Shown: positions 10,456 to 19,631, counted from the first letter of the stretch. The stretch: 33,596 nucleotides of DNA from Paulinella micropora (GCA_009731375.1 BJOX01000244.1:303745-337340); one strand, 5' to 3'. The notes: a model not told the origin generated them from the letters alone. Program-made: numbers and translations.

Positions 10456-11082
10456 TTAATCGTCGAAGCATTCTTGCTCGAGGGAGTTTATGAACTCCTC
10501 TTCGCTAGACGGCAGGGATGGTGGTTGCCACCTCCATGTCACTGCGGGTTGGTCTTCCGCTGGCAGGTCTAATTCCTGGTCTAGGCCGTCTTTCAAAGCC
10601 TTTGCTTCCGACCAGGTCAAGNNNNNNNNNNCGTCTTTCAAAGCCTTCGCTTCCGACCAGGTCAAGTCTTCTCCGACTACCGAGTGCTGTGGCGCTATAT
10701 ACCTCATGACTGGGGCGAAGCGGTCCATAAGCTTCCCCAGCTGGTATTCATACTGTTGTCGCCAGTATGGCCACTCATGACGGTAGTGGTAGATGTAATC
10801 CAACCTCTGAGTTATCCTATGCAATCGAAACTCGTCAGATTGGATGACTCGGTGTACGTCCTGCGCCCTGAACCGTTCAACCCATTGCTCGAAGCCTCTT
10901 ACGCGGCCCCGATAGGTGTTCGGAACGTTCTCGTCAGGATCGTCTAACTGGTTGGCTATGCGGGATGTCTTCGGATCGATGCTCATTGTTAACTGCCGGT
11001 GTATCATCCGCAGCCACAAGAGTCGATGTTCATATTGAAACCGTATGTAATACTGCTGTCGTATCCGAGCCGCACCTCGGAA
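10456..11082 (-). CDS. C-terminal part of the accessory ORF of the LTR element (gap-interrupted)
   Basis: The minus frame is open from the gap edge at 11082 to a stop at 10456, with no ATG at its beginning, so it is the continuation of something upstream. It is rich in Tyr, Arg, Gln and Trp (for example QQYYIRFQYEHR, HEWPYWRQQYEYQ) and ends acidic (SLEQECFDD). A 10-N gap at 10622-10631 is flanked on both sides by nearly the same 34 bases (LTWSEAKALKD appears twice), so about 11 residues are probably duplicated by the assembly. If the 11.1-16.2 kb block is flipped, this frame follows the plus-strand ORF ending near 16.14 kb, whose tail has the same Tyr/Trp/Arg-rich character. No known domain is recognised. 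Confidence 0.6.
   Translation of the reverse strand, partial: FRGAARIRQQYYIRFQYEHRLLWLRMIHRQLTMSIDPKTSRIANQLDDPDENVPNTYRGRVRGFEQWVERFRAQDVHRVIQSDEFRLHRITQRLDYIYHYRHEWPYWRQQYEYQLGKLMDRFAPVMRYIAPQHSVVGEDLTWSEAKALKDXXXXLTWSEAKALKDGLDQELDLPAEDQPAVTWRWQPPSLPSSEEEFINSLEQECFDD
10622..10631. other. 10-N assembly gap with repeated flanks
   Basis: The ~34 bases before the gap (ending CCAGGTCAAG) recur right after it with one difference. This looks like two overlapping contig ends joined without merging. Confidence 0.85.
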
Positions 11083-11092
11083 NNNNNNNNNN
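11083..11092. other. 10-N assembly gap at the inversion junction
   Basis: The gap lies directly between the minus-strand accessory frame and the left copy of the 62-bp inverted repeat, so one breakpoint of the inverted block coincides with a contig join. Confidence 0.9.
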
Positions 11093-11164
11093 ACCTCAAA
11101 ATGTCCACCCTTCGCGGTCAGCGATTATTGCGGCCGCCGAGCAAACACAGCGATCACGGGGACC
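11093..11164 (+). repeat. Left copy of the inversion-boundary inverted repeat
   Basis: Bases 11103-11164 are the reverse complement of 16136-16197 with one mismatch, and weaker similarity (ACCTCA) extends to the gap. The sequence encodes LLRPPSKHSDHGD in the frame that continues the RNase H to integrase linker on the minus strand at the other copy. Confidence 0.9.
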
Positions 11165-12751
11165 GATAAGCCTAGTCACCAGCGCCCTTTAGTTGGACGA
11201 TCTGGATATGACGACGGCAAGCCCCGAGGTGTTTGGTCAGTTGGCGAGAAGCTCTAAAGAATGGGCCCCCTTCATTGCGCACGCCATTGATCCGCTAAAA
11301 CACCCTGAGACTAGAGAGATTAGAGCACAGAAAAAGACTATGACGTGGCACGATGACCTCCTGTGATATAAAGGAAAAGGCGGCAAGTGGGAAAAGACGC
11401 CGTCGAAGTGGACCCTCTGGGTTCCACCTTCGTTACGAAAGGCGATCTTGGTGGCCACACACCGTTCTGCTCTTAACTCACACACGGGCAGGGATAAGAT
11501 GTCATAGTTCATATCACGAAGATTCTGGTGGCACGGTATGCAGCAATCCATCGCCGACACAGTCGCCGCATGCGAACACTGCAAGCAAACCAAAACACCG
11601 CACAACAACGCTCAGAAGGGCCTGTACGGGGAATACGAGATGGTCGAAAACCTCTTTGACACGCTACATGTTGATTATGTAGGACCACTACCACGTTCGG
11701 AAAAACATAATTATCGGTACATCCTGACGGCCATAGACCGCTTCTCGAACTACGTGTTCGCGGTGCCGGTGGTAGATAAGGATGCGGAATCGACATGCGA
11801 GGCCTTAGTCGACCATGTCTTTCGATATACTGGAGTTCCGAAAAATGTGCATAGCGATCGGGGATCGGAGTTTACAAACGACCTCTCGCTCAGCTATCCA
11901 CAGTGTGGGGATTCAAGTGGAAATACGTAACGGCATATTCGCCGGAGAGCAACGGCAAGATTGAGAGGTTCCATAGACCGCTCAAGGCCGCACTCCAGCA
12001 ATACTGCCGCGACAATCAACATGTATGGCATAAGGCATTACCATCTTTTGTCTTCTCTATGAACAACACCGCATCGAGGGCATTGGGCGGAAAGGCCACA
12101 GGCGCTTCCCCTAATCTCTTGGTATACGGACAGCACTTGAGAATTCCGGAGGAGATGGTGTTACCAAATCTCCCGGAAGGGGGTTTCTTAGAGCATGAGG
12201 AGCTAATGGCCTGTCGCCTGCGGGTTATGGCGGAAGCCAGACACTACGTCACGAAGGCACGGGAGGCCGAGGAGGCTCACCAGCAAAACCAGCAAACGCC
12301 GAACAAAGTCAAGTATGAGTCGGGGGAATACCACAAGGGGGACTTAGTCTTCTTGTACGTACCCCAGGTACCCAACTTGGTTAGCGTCAAGCTCTTCCCT
12401 ATGTGGCAAGGCCCTTACACTGTGGTAGAACAAGTAGGTGCTTTGACATACTGGATACAGGGAAAGGGTAAGACGCTAGTAGTACATGTACGGCGGTTGA
12501 TGCGTTTTAACCCCATGCTAGATCGTAACGAAACGATGACGGAAGCCGTACAGCGGCTAGAACACAGTTTACGGACTCCGCCCAAGCGCCGTGACAAGAC
12601 GGACGAGGCGAAAGAGAACTCGAACCAACCCCTACCGGCTGCGGCCGAGGGGAGCGATCCGAACAATAACGAAGCCAAGGAAGTCGACCGAACAAGCCGA
12701 TCCTTCCGAGGGGACGTTATTGCACCGCGACCAACCAACCACCTGCAATAG
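11165..12751 (+). pseudogene. Integrase of the LTR retrotransposon, broken by two stops and one frameshift
   Basis: Integrase inserts element DNA into chromosomes. The frame shows the N-terminal HHCC zinc-binding region (HRSALNSH ... CEHC, about 11448-11585). The D,D(35)E core is present as HVDYVGPLP at about 11673, HSDRGSEF at about 11855 and SPESNGKIERFHR at about 11940-11980. A C-terminal GPY/F-type module follows (WQGPYTVVEQVG ... VVHVRRLMRF, about 12400-12510), then a charged tail. In-frame stops occur before the core (TGA near 11363 and TAG near 11506), and one indel near 11890 splits the catalytic D from E between two frames (11538-11930 and 11903-12751). No chromodomain is seen. It is on the strand opposite to RT, inside the inverted block. 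Confidence 0.85.
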
Positions 12752-13315
12752 GAACAGGAGGAGAAGGCTGAACCGGTACCGAGACGCCCGCCGGCGGACT
12801 CGAAGTTGCGATCGGGCGACGACGTGAAAACCATGCACTGGCATGTTGGAAAGATATACCTTCTCCGACCGCCGGAAGCGCACGTCGGCGATGATTGCTT
12901 GAACGACTTTTTCCTCATGAAAGTGAGGTAATAGGAACCGCAGACTCGGCTTACGCGCGCAAGCAAGGCGATTAATCAAAGCTGAGCCGCCCGTACTGCA
13001 GTTCTACAGATCGCACCAAGACCTCGACGAGCCGGAATCACGGATCTTTTATCCTGTGTTCCGCGACTCCAACGAAGTCGAAACGTTTTGAAGGGCATCA
13101 CAGACAAGTCAGAAGGCTACACGCCCTGGCAAATCCAGGCATGGCCTCTGATGGTGTTAGATTATCCATTCGATCTACAGCACGGTCGAACCCCCCTACA
13201 GGTGTGGGATGAAATAATAGCCGAGGGCATAGCGACCCATTTCATCGGAGCACCACCACCAGGCAAATACAAGAAAGCCATATTGGGGCAGGCAAAGAAA
13301 CACAAACTAGCCTAG
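12752..13315 (+). pseudogene. Broken accessory reading frame following integrase
   Basis: Coding-like segments follow integrase in different frames. About 12770-12930 contains KTMHWHVGKIYLLRPPEAHVG and ends in two stops. About 12965-13090 contains QFYRSHQDLDEPESRIFYPV. 13088-13315 reads GYTPWQIQAWPLMVLDYPFD and FIGAPPPGKYKKAIL, ending TAG. The shared style suggests one ORF damaged by indels, or an integrase tail plus a small ORF. No family is recognised. Confidence 0.5.
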
Positions 13316-14119
13316 CCTAGCATGCCGTGCGACACCTCACTTACATAGCTACTTCGGGTAGTATGAGAGATCCAAAGACCATTGCTGGGGAATAACAGTA
13401 AGAAACTAGCCATAGGAAAGGGACACGGCTTTGGACTCCGTACATGTTAAAATACTACCTAAGTCCGTTCTTCTTAGAGATTGTGAAAGAGAGCATAACA
13501 TGACATGATACACGGGAAAAGACCCTGCCTTACCCTCCGTGAGGTGCGACGGCCCCGAAGGACCCAGTGTCTTGACGGGCTAGTAGTTGGTGTTCCACCA
13601 GGGGTCGGAATAGCTTCGGGTTAGCTATGTTAACGCGCAGCAATGCCCGTTAATATGGTTGACATTGCATATTATACCCACCTCCTCTCGAGTTGCACAC
13701 CCGCCTCCCGCGGCTATGGCATGAGTGGCGTATAATAAGTTATTCCCCACAGAGTGTCTTAGATATTATGCTCGCTCTCGTCTGCTCTTTGTTTGGATGG
13801 AAGGGGCCTCAGGCACCCGACAGCCCTATCTATATAAATAAGCATATCTATTCCACTAATAATTATAACACGTCCCTATATACCGCCGCGAATCGCGCAG
13901 TACGGCGAGGGCGGAACACGCGGGCAGCCAAGGTGACCGGGGCAGGGGTGCACCCGCGTCGTCGCGCTGTTGACCAGCGTTTGGAAACGAGCAGACAGTC
14001 GAACACCGACACGAGAACAAAACACACATCGCACATTGCTCGTTGTGCTTGGGCTGAGATATAGACATATATACATACGAACTCACTAACATGTACATTA
14101 TACAGGCACCTAGCGGTGT
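13316..14119. other. Non-coding stretch inside the LTR element between two accessory frames
   Basis: No frame of note is open. It lies just upstream of the ATG of the long accessory ORF and could hold its leader or a splice acceptor. I see no clear promoter motif. Confidence 0.5.
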
Positions 14120-15949
14120 ATGTTTGGCACCGGACATCTGGTAGAGCAATACTTGGGATTCCTCCTGGCGTGCGTAGCTTCAATCCTGGTGATACTTATC
14201 GTACACCTAGGATTACAAGCGATCGCGGGGGCGGGGCAACAGCCTCATCCATCTGCGCGGAGTAGTCCGGCGGAGACGACCCCGGCGGCTAGCCCGGTGG
14301 CGGGCCGACATCGCGAGGCGAAGCAGCAGGAGGGATCAGACCCATCTGAGGAAGACAACTTCAGGTGCGGTCATACACATCAATCACCAGAGGGGATACC
14401 CCGCAACACGATGACCACTCCGAGCAGTGGCGCAAACAATCTTGCGAACAAGGGCGCACAGCGAAGTGACTCCTTACAACGCAACCCTGGCGGGCCTGAT
14501 ACACCGCTCACACCCGTTCGACGCTCAGGTGGCACAACTCAGGCTAGTGTTGTGGCTACACCGGCATCCCCACAGGGGAAAGTTGAGGTCGAGTCGGAGA
14601 TGTTGACAACCCCTATGAAGTCATCGGCTGACGAGGGGGAGGCACCGACCGAGGACACACCTTCATCTCCGCCAACCGACCCGGAAATCAATCCCGAAGG
14701 GCTCAAGACCCCTCGACACACGGGATTTGAGTGGGAAACGGATGAGGAGAACGAGGAGCTATGCCGACCTATGGACCTCACACCAGAGGAGGATAGGGAG
14801 GAAGCCCGATTGCGATATTGGAAGCAGGTCGGCAATGAGGACAGGCTCAAGCCCGACGCTTACAGTGACAAACTGAACCCGCCCGAAGCAAAGCGGTCTG
14901 ATGACCAGCCACGCGTGGCCACGGATCTGGCGTATCAGCACCACCGCTGCCCGCCACCTGAGCCAACGGCACATTGGGGCCGGGACGAAGTGTTCATTGC
15001 ATACTTCCATGCCTCCGACGACATATTCGGAGTATACGGACCGATTGACCGACCGATATACGTATATTCGGAACGGGGCCCGGTACCGCAGAGGGCATAC
15101 AGGGTTGTAGCACCCGGGGTGCATAGGCCATACCGCATCAACACGGAGGTAATGTTGCGGGGAATGAGCTTGCATCTTTTTCAGAACTTAGAACAGGAAA
15201 GGGAGGAGTATGAGATACCGGTGCGTTACGCGTACGACCCAAAGTCGCGTAGACTACACCGAATCTACCCACCTTACCCTGATATCACAGATGCGGAGCG
15301 CAGGCTGAGGCTACAATGCCCGGCGCTCGCGCATACCACGAATGAACGAACGTTCCCGTTCACACCGTCTAAGGAACCATATCGGATGCGGTTGGTGGGC
15401 AACCAGGTCAATTGGGTCCCAGACCCGCACTTGTTTGAGGCAAACCCTCGCAAGGTTAACCTGCCGCCACCACCACCACCCGAATGCGATGAGCGGGGCT
15501 TTCCGACGTTTAATGCATCCGCAAGGTATATACCCACCGAACAGGACAATGTCCTGCGGGTACAATGCGAAGCGGAAAAGAAACGCGGAGGGGTATACCC
15601 GAGGTGCTCTCGGATATGGAACCTCCCGAAAAGAGCGTACATGTCGCCGGAGAGATATGGGCCACATCGGTGCCCAGATCACGCCTACAACGGTGATGTC
15701 GAGTTGAAGTCATGCGTGCGGTCGCTGCCGGTGTTCAACCCGGAAGCGGGGTTACGCACACGGAGACATCTCGATACCCCGTTGCCGGGGATCGTTCCGT
15801 ATAGACGGATGGACGAGGAAAGATTAAAGCACGAAACACTTGTTCGAGCAAGCCAAGTCGCTGCAAGGATGGGTGGGATTGGAGGAATATCAGTGAAAAC
15901 ACGCACTCCGGTTCTACAGCATTCTGAAACAGCCGAGAGAGCTGCTTGA
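14120..15949 (+). CDS. Long accessory ORF of the LTR element, N-terminal membrane segment, unknown function
   Basis: This 609-residue frame begins with a real ATG. Residues about 11-36 (YLGFLLACVASILVILIVHL and onward) form a strong single transmembrane or signal-anchor segment. Residues about 40-215 are low-complexity Pro/Ser/Thr/Glu-rich. Residues about 230-600 are Tyr/Arg/Pro-rich with many conserved-looking aromatic residues (for example EVFIAYFHASDDIFGVYG, YSERGPVPQRAYRV). It sits 3' of integrase, the place where some Ty3/gypsy elements carry an extra or env-like gene. I see no fusion peptide, furin site or C-terminal membrane anchor, so I do not call it an envelope. The coding signal probably continues in another frame past 15897. 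Another possibility is a captured host gene. Confidence 0.7.
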   Translation: MFGTGHLVEQYLGFLLACVASILVILIVHLGLQAIAGAGQQPHPSARSSPAETTPAASPVAGRHREAKQQEGSDPSEEDNFRCGHTHQSPEGIPRNTMTTPSSGANNLANKGAQRSDSLQRNPGGPDTPLTPVRRSGGTTQASVVATPASPQGKVEVESEMLTTPMKSSADEGEAPTEDTPSSPPTDPEINPEGLKTPRHTGFEWETDEENEELCRPMDLTPEEDREEARLRYWKQVGNEDRLKPDAYSDKLNPPEAKRSDDQPRVATDLAYQHHRCPPPEPTAHWGRDEVFIAYFHASDDIFGVYGPIDRPIYVYSERGPVPQRAYRVVAPGVHRPYRINTEVMLRGMSLHLFQNLEQEREEYEIPVRYAYDPKSRRLHRIYPPYPDITDAERRLRLQCPALAHTTNERTFPFTPSKEPYRMRLVGNQVNWVPDPHLFEANPRKVNLPPPPPPECDERGFPTFNASARYIPTEQDNVLRVQCEAEKKRGGVYPRCSRIWNLPKRAYMSPERYGPHRCPDHAYNGDVELKSCVRSLPVFNPEAGLRTRRHLDTPLPGIVPYRRMDEERLKHETLVRASQVAARMGGIGGISVKTRTPVLQHSETAERAA

Positions 15950-16175
15950 GCCATACCAGCTCAGAAAGTTGCAGTGGTCGCAGGAAGATATCAATACTTA
16001 CTACAGACTGCTCGAACTTTCGAATATCCCACTGCCCAAAGAGGTCAAGGCTTACAGAGCCTATTACCTTCGGAGCAAGTATGACCAACCATGGGACCTC
16101 GGGGTTGAAAACAGTGTGCTCGCGTACTATAGGCAGGTCCCCGTGATCGCTGTGTTTGCTCGGCGGCCGCAATAA
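15897..16175 (+). CDS. Frame-shifted continuation of the accessory ORF, cut at the inversion boundary
   Basis: It is open from just after a TGA at 15894 to TAA at 16173 and overlaps the end of the 609-residue frame. It reads LLEPYQLRKLQWSQEDINTY and KAYRAYYLRSKYDQPWDLG, resembling in composition the minus frame at 11082-10456. Residues after about 16136 come from the 62-bp inverted repeat and are probably not native to this protein. One indel near 15900-15940 would explain the frame change. Confidence 0.5.
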   Translation, partial: KHALRFYSILKQPRELLEPYQLRKLQWSQEDINTYYRLLELSNIPLPKEVKAYRAYYLRSKYDQPWDLGVENSVLAYYRQVPVIAVFARRPQ

Positions 16176-16203
16176 TCGCTGACCGTGAAGGGTGGACTGA
16201 GGT
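16136..16203 (-). repeat. Right copy of the inversion-boundary inverted repeat
   Basis: This is the reverse complement of 11093-11164 (62 bases with one mismatch in the core, differing by a short indel at the outer edge). Read on the minus strand it continues the RNase H to integrase linker, so this copy looks native to pol here. The other copy connects directly to integrase. Confidence 0.9.
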
Positions 16204-16597
16204 ACCCAGAACGACTGCGACTTATCCGCGAAGAGCGCGTTAAAGAAGTGTTCATGTTCGTGGGTCTGACCCGGCCTTATGTCCCCCTCGCTGAGGATAT
16301 CCGACTGAGTGTCGATCTCCTCCAGCAGGTTTTGCCAGTCCTCAGCCTCGTGTTGCGCGCAACATACTCGCCGTATGCATTGCAGCTGGTGCAACAACTC
16401 TGCCTGAGCATCGGGTCGATATCCCGGTGTCCAACTCTGAGAGGTGGAGGTCAGATATGCCATACCCGCCGGCAGCGTGTCTTTGAAATCTGCAGTATGC
16501 TCCGTGGCCACCCAGTCATCATTGGCTGTCCATCCGACTAGGCCGGCCGTAGGAGTGTTCAAGGCAAAACGATCTAAGCCGTCGCCCACGGAGCCCT
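16204..16597 (-). CDS. RNase H-integrase linker of pol
   Basis: This is an open minus-strand frame (part of 16589-15735) that starts right after the RNase H stop. It contains DGLDRFALNTPTAGLVGWTA and ILSEGDIRPGQTHEHEHFF. Such linkers are poorly conserved. Below about 16136 the same open frame is only the antisense of the accessory ORF and is not counted. A frame change separates it from RNase H at 16598. Confidence 0.55.
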
Positions 16598-17314
16598 TTA
16601 CCCAGGCATCCGCGACAAGCTATCTGGGACCGTGTTCTCCTTGCCTTTGATGTACTCAATGGTGAAATCATACAAAGCCAACTCCGATTGCCATCGGGCC
16701 AGTCGTCCCGTATGCTCCCGATCCATGAGCCATCGCAGCTTAGCGTGATCTGTCTGAATCAATATGTTCGGGGCACCCCAAAGGTACTCCCTCAGCCGAC
16801 TGAACGCCCAAACTATCGCCAACGCTTCACGTTGCCTTGTGCAATAGTTGACCTGTTCGGGCGTCAGCTTCTTGCTGACGAGCATGATCGGTCTTAGCTG
16901 TTTATGCTCTTCGTCGTATTGTTGTAAGACAGCCCCGACCGCGTATTTCGACGCGTCGGTCGCCACAACAAAACACTTTTCAAAGTCAGGAAGAATCAAG
17001 ACCGATCCGCCCTCTGTAAGGGGGTTTCGTGTCAACGCTTCCTTCAACTTCGAGTATACTTCCGCTGCCTTTGGCGGCCATTCACCATCCGGGTCGCCAT
17101 GCAGGCAGAAGTCCCGTAATGGTTTAACGAAATCCTGAAAGTTCGGAATGAATTCCGAGTACACCTGTGCCATACAGAGAAAAGAGTGCAACGCTGTGCG
17201 TGTGTTTGGCGTGGAAGGGAACGTATAGCGTCCCGCTTCTCCGGCTTCAACACTATGACCCCATTCTTGACCCTGTATCCTAGATAGTCGATGTGGTCCT
17301 GAGCGAACGAACAC
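16598..17314 (-). CDS. RNase H domain of pol (fragment with frameshift at its upstream edge)
   Basis: RNase H removes the RNA template during reverse transcription. The domain shows catalytic-type acids in VATDASKYAVGAVL (D120), REALAIVWAFSRLREYL (E163) and IQTDHAKL (D189), and ends EYIKGKENTVPDSLSRMPG, a typical Ty3/gypsy RNase H end. Residues about 44-105 are the RT thumb/connection (YSEFIPNFQDFVKPLRDF). The first ~40 residues are out-of-frame sequence, since the upstream RT is read in another frame; a small indel near 17190-17220 is implied. Confidence 0.88.
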   Translation of the reverse strand: MFVRSGPHRLSRIQGQEWGHSVEAGEAGRYTFPSTPNTRTALHSFLCMAQVYSEFIPNFQDFVKPLRDFCLHGDPDGEWPPKAAEVYSKLKEALTRNPLTEGGSVLILPDFEKCFVVATDASKYAVGAVLQQYDEEHKQLRPIMLVSKKLTPEQVNYCTRQREALAIVWAFSRLREYLWGAPNILIQTDHAKLRWLMDREHTGRLARWQSELALYDFTIEYIKGKENTVPDSLSRMPG

Positions 17315-17781
17315 TTCTCTAGGTTCAGCCTGAGGCCTAAAGCTTCCAAGCGTCTCAGTATATCCGATACGTGAGCCAGATGCTCTGCCTCCGTGTTCGA
17401 ATAAATAACGATATCATCGATATAACAAAAGCTATACTGGTTAGTATGCCCGTAAGTCTCAGCGAACTTCGGATCGCCGTACTTCGGATCGGACAGAGCC
17501 TGATTCATGCAATCCTGGAAGATTGCTGGAGCGGTCTTCAATCCCATTGGGAGAACCGTCCACTGGTATAGCCTTCCTCCAACGGCAAAGGCCGTTAGCG
17601 CCCGACTATCCACATCCAAAGGGATGTTCCAGAATCCATTTTTCAGGTCCAGCTTTGTAAAGAACTTAGCTTGTCGGAGTCGGTTAAGACCGTCCCGCAT
17701 GCTGGGGATTGGTGCCTCAACGCTCTTGATGATTTTATTGAGCCTCGTGTAATTGATACAAAAAAAATCGCTGCTTGCCAT
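17044..17781 (-). CDS. Reverse transcriptase catalytic domain of pol
   Basis: It carries the RT palm motifs in order: FTKLDLKNGFWNIPLD (motif A, D45), LPMGLKTAPAIFQ (motif B, about 77-89), CYIDDIVIYS (motif C, YIDD at 120-123) and DYLGYRV (motif E). These are characteristic of Ty3/gypsy RTs. The N-terminal fingers are encoded in the overlapping frame 19105-17735 and the switch falls at a run of eight A at about 17760-17767. The ATG-like start of this frame is therefore not a true start. The last ~45 residues (after about 17220) are out of frame. Catalytic residues are intact. Confidence 0.92.
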   Translation of the reverse strand: MASSDFFCINYTRLNKIIKSVEAPIPSMRDGLNRLRQAKFFTKLDLKNGFWNIPLDVDSRALTAFAVGGRLYQWTVLPMGLKTAPAIFQDCMNQALSDPKYGDPKFAETYGHTNQYSFCYIDDIVIYSNTEAEHLAHVSDILRRLEALGLRLNLEKCSFAQDHIDYLGYRVKNGVIVLKPEKRDAIRSLPRQTHAQRCTLFSVWHRCTRNSFRTFRISLNHYGTSACMATRMVNGRQRQRKYTRS

Positions 17782-19105
17782 CCGGCTTTGGTGCTAACCG
17801 AACTGGTGATCGGTATTCTGACCATGATGGATCTATGAGCCGTTTAGCTAACATGTCTTGGATCATTTCTTCACAGATCTGTTCCTCTTTGTAACTGAGG
17901 CGTGATCCGCGAAGACAAGGCATCGTTTGTCCCACCTGGCGCTCTATCTTAGCAGCAGTGTGTTTTACCCCACCGGCTACAAGAGGTCCAAAGAGGGTTT
18001 TGTTCTTCAGAAATTGGTCCTTGAGATCCCGAACGAAGTCTGGCGACCCTGACTGTCGTGCTATGACCTCCTCGATGATCTCTTCGACCGGCTTCTGATC
18101 CCTTGGATCGTCCGGGTACTCTAGAATGGAGTCCGGATCCTCAACCTCATCCTTCGCGTCCCTGCCTGGGTATCGCGTGGTGGACTGATTGTCCCATGTG
18201 GCGAATTCCTGCAGTTCCACTATCATATCAGCGTATTGTTTCGCCGCCGACTTATGATAGAAACCCGGAAATATCTGAAAGGCCAGCTCTCTCATGTCAT
18301 CGACTTTCCGGGTCAGGAGTTTGGTTCTGTACGCCAGACCATCCTGCCGTGATCCAAGCCTAAATGCCATGAGCGGTTTAGCCTGTCTGCTAGGTATCGG
18401 TATCGGATCATCAACTACCCTATCCAATACATCTCTCCACCACATCACGGTGGGGTGTATCGGGAGGATGATTGTGATGTCCTCACCCCGATCCAGTCTA
18501 TCCGCTAGAAGCTTCGGTACTTTCGATAGGCTCTCGGGCTGGATGGGCTCCGATCCCTTATACAATTGTTTCAGTTTTTCCATGACATCGTCGTCCTCTG
18601 TGAGGCGTTTCGATGCGTGGAAGACTAGGCTGGACTTGACCCGTATGAATTCGTGTGGTTGCTTCTGCCCGCCTCCATAGAGGTAGGTTCGGTCAAACCC
18701 ATGCCACGATTCTTCTTGCTTCCGCAACAGCAAGATTTGGGCCTCGCGTTCTGCCGCCAAATCCTCGAAGCCCGCCCATGGGCCGGTCAGCTCCGGGACA
18801 TATACGTTCGTGTATACCCAAGCTGTGCCTGCGGGTGTAACACGTTGCTCTGTCCTTATATCATGCGGTATGGGTGGTGCGGGAGGGATCAACGTCACCT
18901 GTGCCCTACCCCTATACGGATGATCTGTCGGACGTTCTGGGCCAGGGCTAAGGATAGGGTACTCCGACACGTGTCGTCCCCTTCCGTACCTGATTACGTC
19001 CTGACCCAAGAGAAGCTGTGCCTCCATCATCTTGAGATCAGGCTTACCCAGCACTATCGTACCCGGGAAATCCGGCACCACTAAGACGTGCACGGTATAT
19101 GTCAT
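17735..19105 (-). CDS. Pol segment: C-terminal protease, spacer, and N-terminal reverse transcriptase
   Basis: The first ~40 residues (MTYTVHVLVVPDFPGTIVLG, then KPDL) look like the last part of a retroviral-type aspartic protease, including the VLGKPDL box equivalent to ILGxDxL. About 340 residues of spacer of unknown role follow. At about 400-443 come the RT fingers (EEMIQDMLAKRLIDPSWSEY, RSPVRLAPKPDGK). The final residues after PDGKQ are out of frame because of the A8 run at 17760. The spacer between protease and RT is longer than usual. Confidence 0.85.
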   Translation of the reverse strand: MTYTVHVLVVPDFPGTIVLGKPDLKMMEAQLLLGQDVIRYGRGRHVSEYPILSPGPERPTDHPYRGRAQVTLIPPAPPIPHDIRTEQRVTPAGTAWVYTNVYVPELTGPWAGFEDLAAEREAQILLLRKQEESWHGFDRTYLYGGGQKQPHEFIRVKSSLVFHASKRLTEDDDVMEKLKQLYKGSEPIQPESLSKVPKLLADRLDRGEDITIILPIHPTVMWWRDVLDRVVDDPIPIPSRQAKPLMAFRLGSRQDGLAYRTKLLTRKVDDMRELAFQIFPGFYHKSAAKQYADMIVELQEFATWDNQSTTRYPGRDAKDEVEDPDSILEYPDDPRDQKPVEEIIEEVIARQSGSPDFVRDLKDQFLKNKTLFGPLVAGGVKHTAAKIERQVGQTMPCLRGSRLSYKEEQICEEMIQDMLAKRLIDPSWSEYRSPVRLAPKPDGKQRFFLYQLHEAQ

Positions 19106-19631
19106 ACCCGTTGGGAATTCGATCTTTAATGCAACCTACGATCGCACTGCGACCGTCGTTTGCCCCACGAATAAACCCGAGTTTTCCCTCTCGCGTGAAA
19201 TCAAATAATTTCCCGAACTTATCCATGAATCTACGTCCCGCAAATGTGATCTGTGCCATGCTGTCATTACCGGTGTCCAAGTGGGTGTTGAGCTCCCGCC
19301 AATACAATCGGGTGTAGCTCATATCCCTTGCCTCCGCATCCGGGAGGTCCTGTGGTTCGGCCTGTGACATGAGGGCTTGTTGTAGTTCTAGCTCGGCATA
19401 CCTTTTCGCTCTCCGGCGCTGGGCGTCGCCAAGCTTATCCGGGTCCACCAGTGGTTTCAGCCCCATCTGGCATACCACCGCCGGAGCTACGCTTGGGCCA
19501 TCCCTTGGTCCCGGGAGTACTACGGCATCCTGTGCTAGAAATGGTGATGCAGTAAACGTGCCCCCTGTGCATGGGAGAAAAGCGTGATCGATGTGTGGTA
19601 TATTGGAGCGATTAATATTCGAACCGGCCAC
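19044..19631 (-). CDS. Aspartic protease domain of pol (N-terminal part)
   Basis: A DTG active-site triplet at residues 119-121 lies in the context LNTHLDTGNDSMAQITFAG, with a plausible flap region after it. The enzyme would process the polyprotein as a dimer. The frame ends 19044, but the true protein moves into the next frame near 19110-19130, where IEFPTGMTYT continues, implying one indel. Residues 1-20 may precede the domain or be out of frame. Confidence 0.8.
   Translation of the reverse strand: MAGSNINRSNIPHIDHAFLPCTGGTFTASPFLAQDAVVLPGPRDGPSVAPAVVCQMGLKPLVDPDKLGDAQRRRAKRYAELELQQALMSQAEPQDLPDAEARDMSYTRLYWRELNTHLDTGNDSMAQITFAGRRFMDKFGKLFDFTREGKLGFIRGANDGRSAIVGCIKDRIPNGYDIYRARLSGAGFPGYDSAG

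Noticed and set aside
10601-10665. LTWSEAKALKD occurring twice, as if a protein repeat
   Set aside because: The two copies flank a 10-N gap and are near-identical at DNA level, so unmerged contig ends are the simpler reading. The same holds at 21932.
11083-11164. Two independent retroelements in head-to-head orientation instead of one inverted element
   Set aside because: Outer LTRs, target duplication, polypurine tract and complementary halves of one pol fit a single element, and the 62-bp boundary repeat gives a direct junction. It is not fully excluded.
15735-16136. Minus-strand frame continuing the RNase H-integrase linker
   Set aside because: Below the inverted repeat it is only the antisense of the accessory ORF; its openness is compositional.
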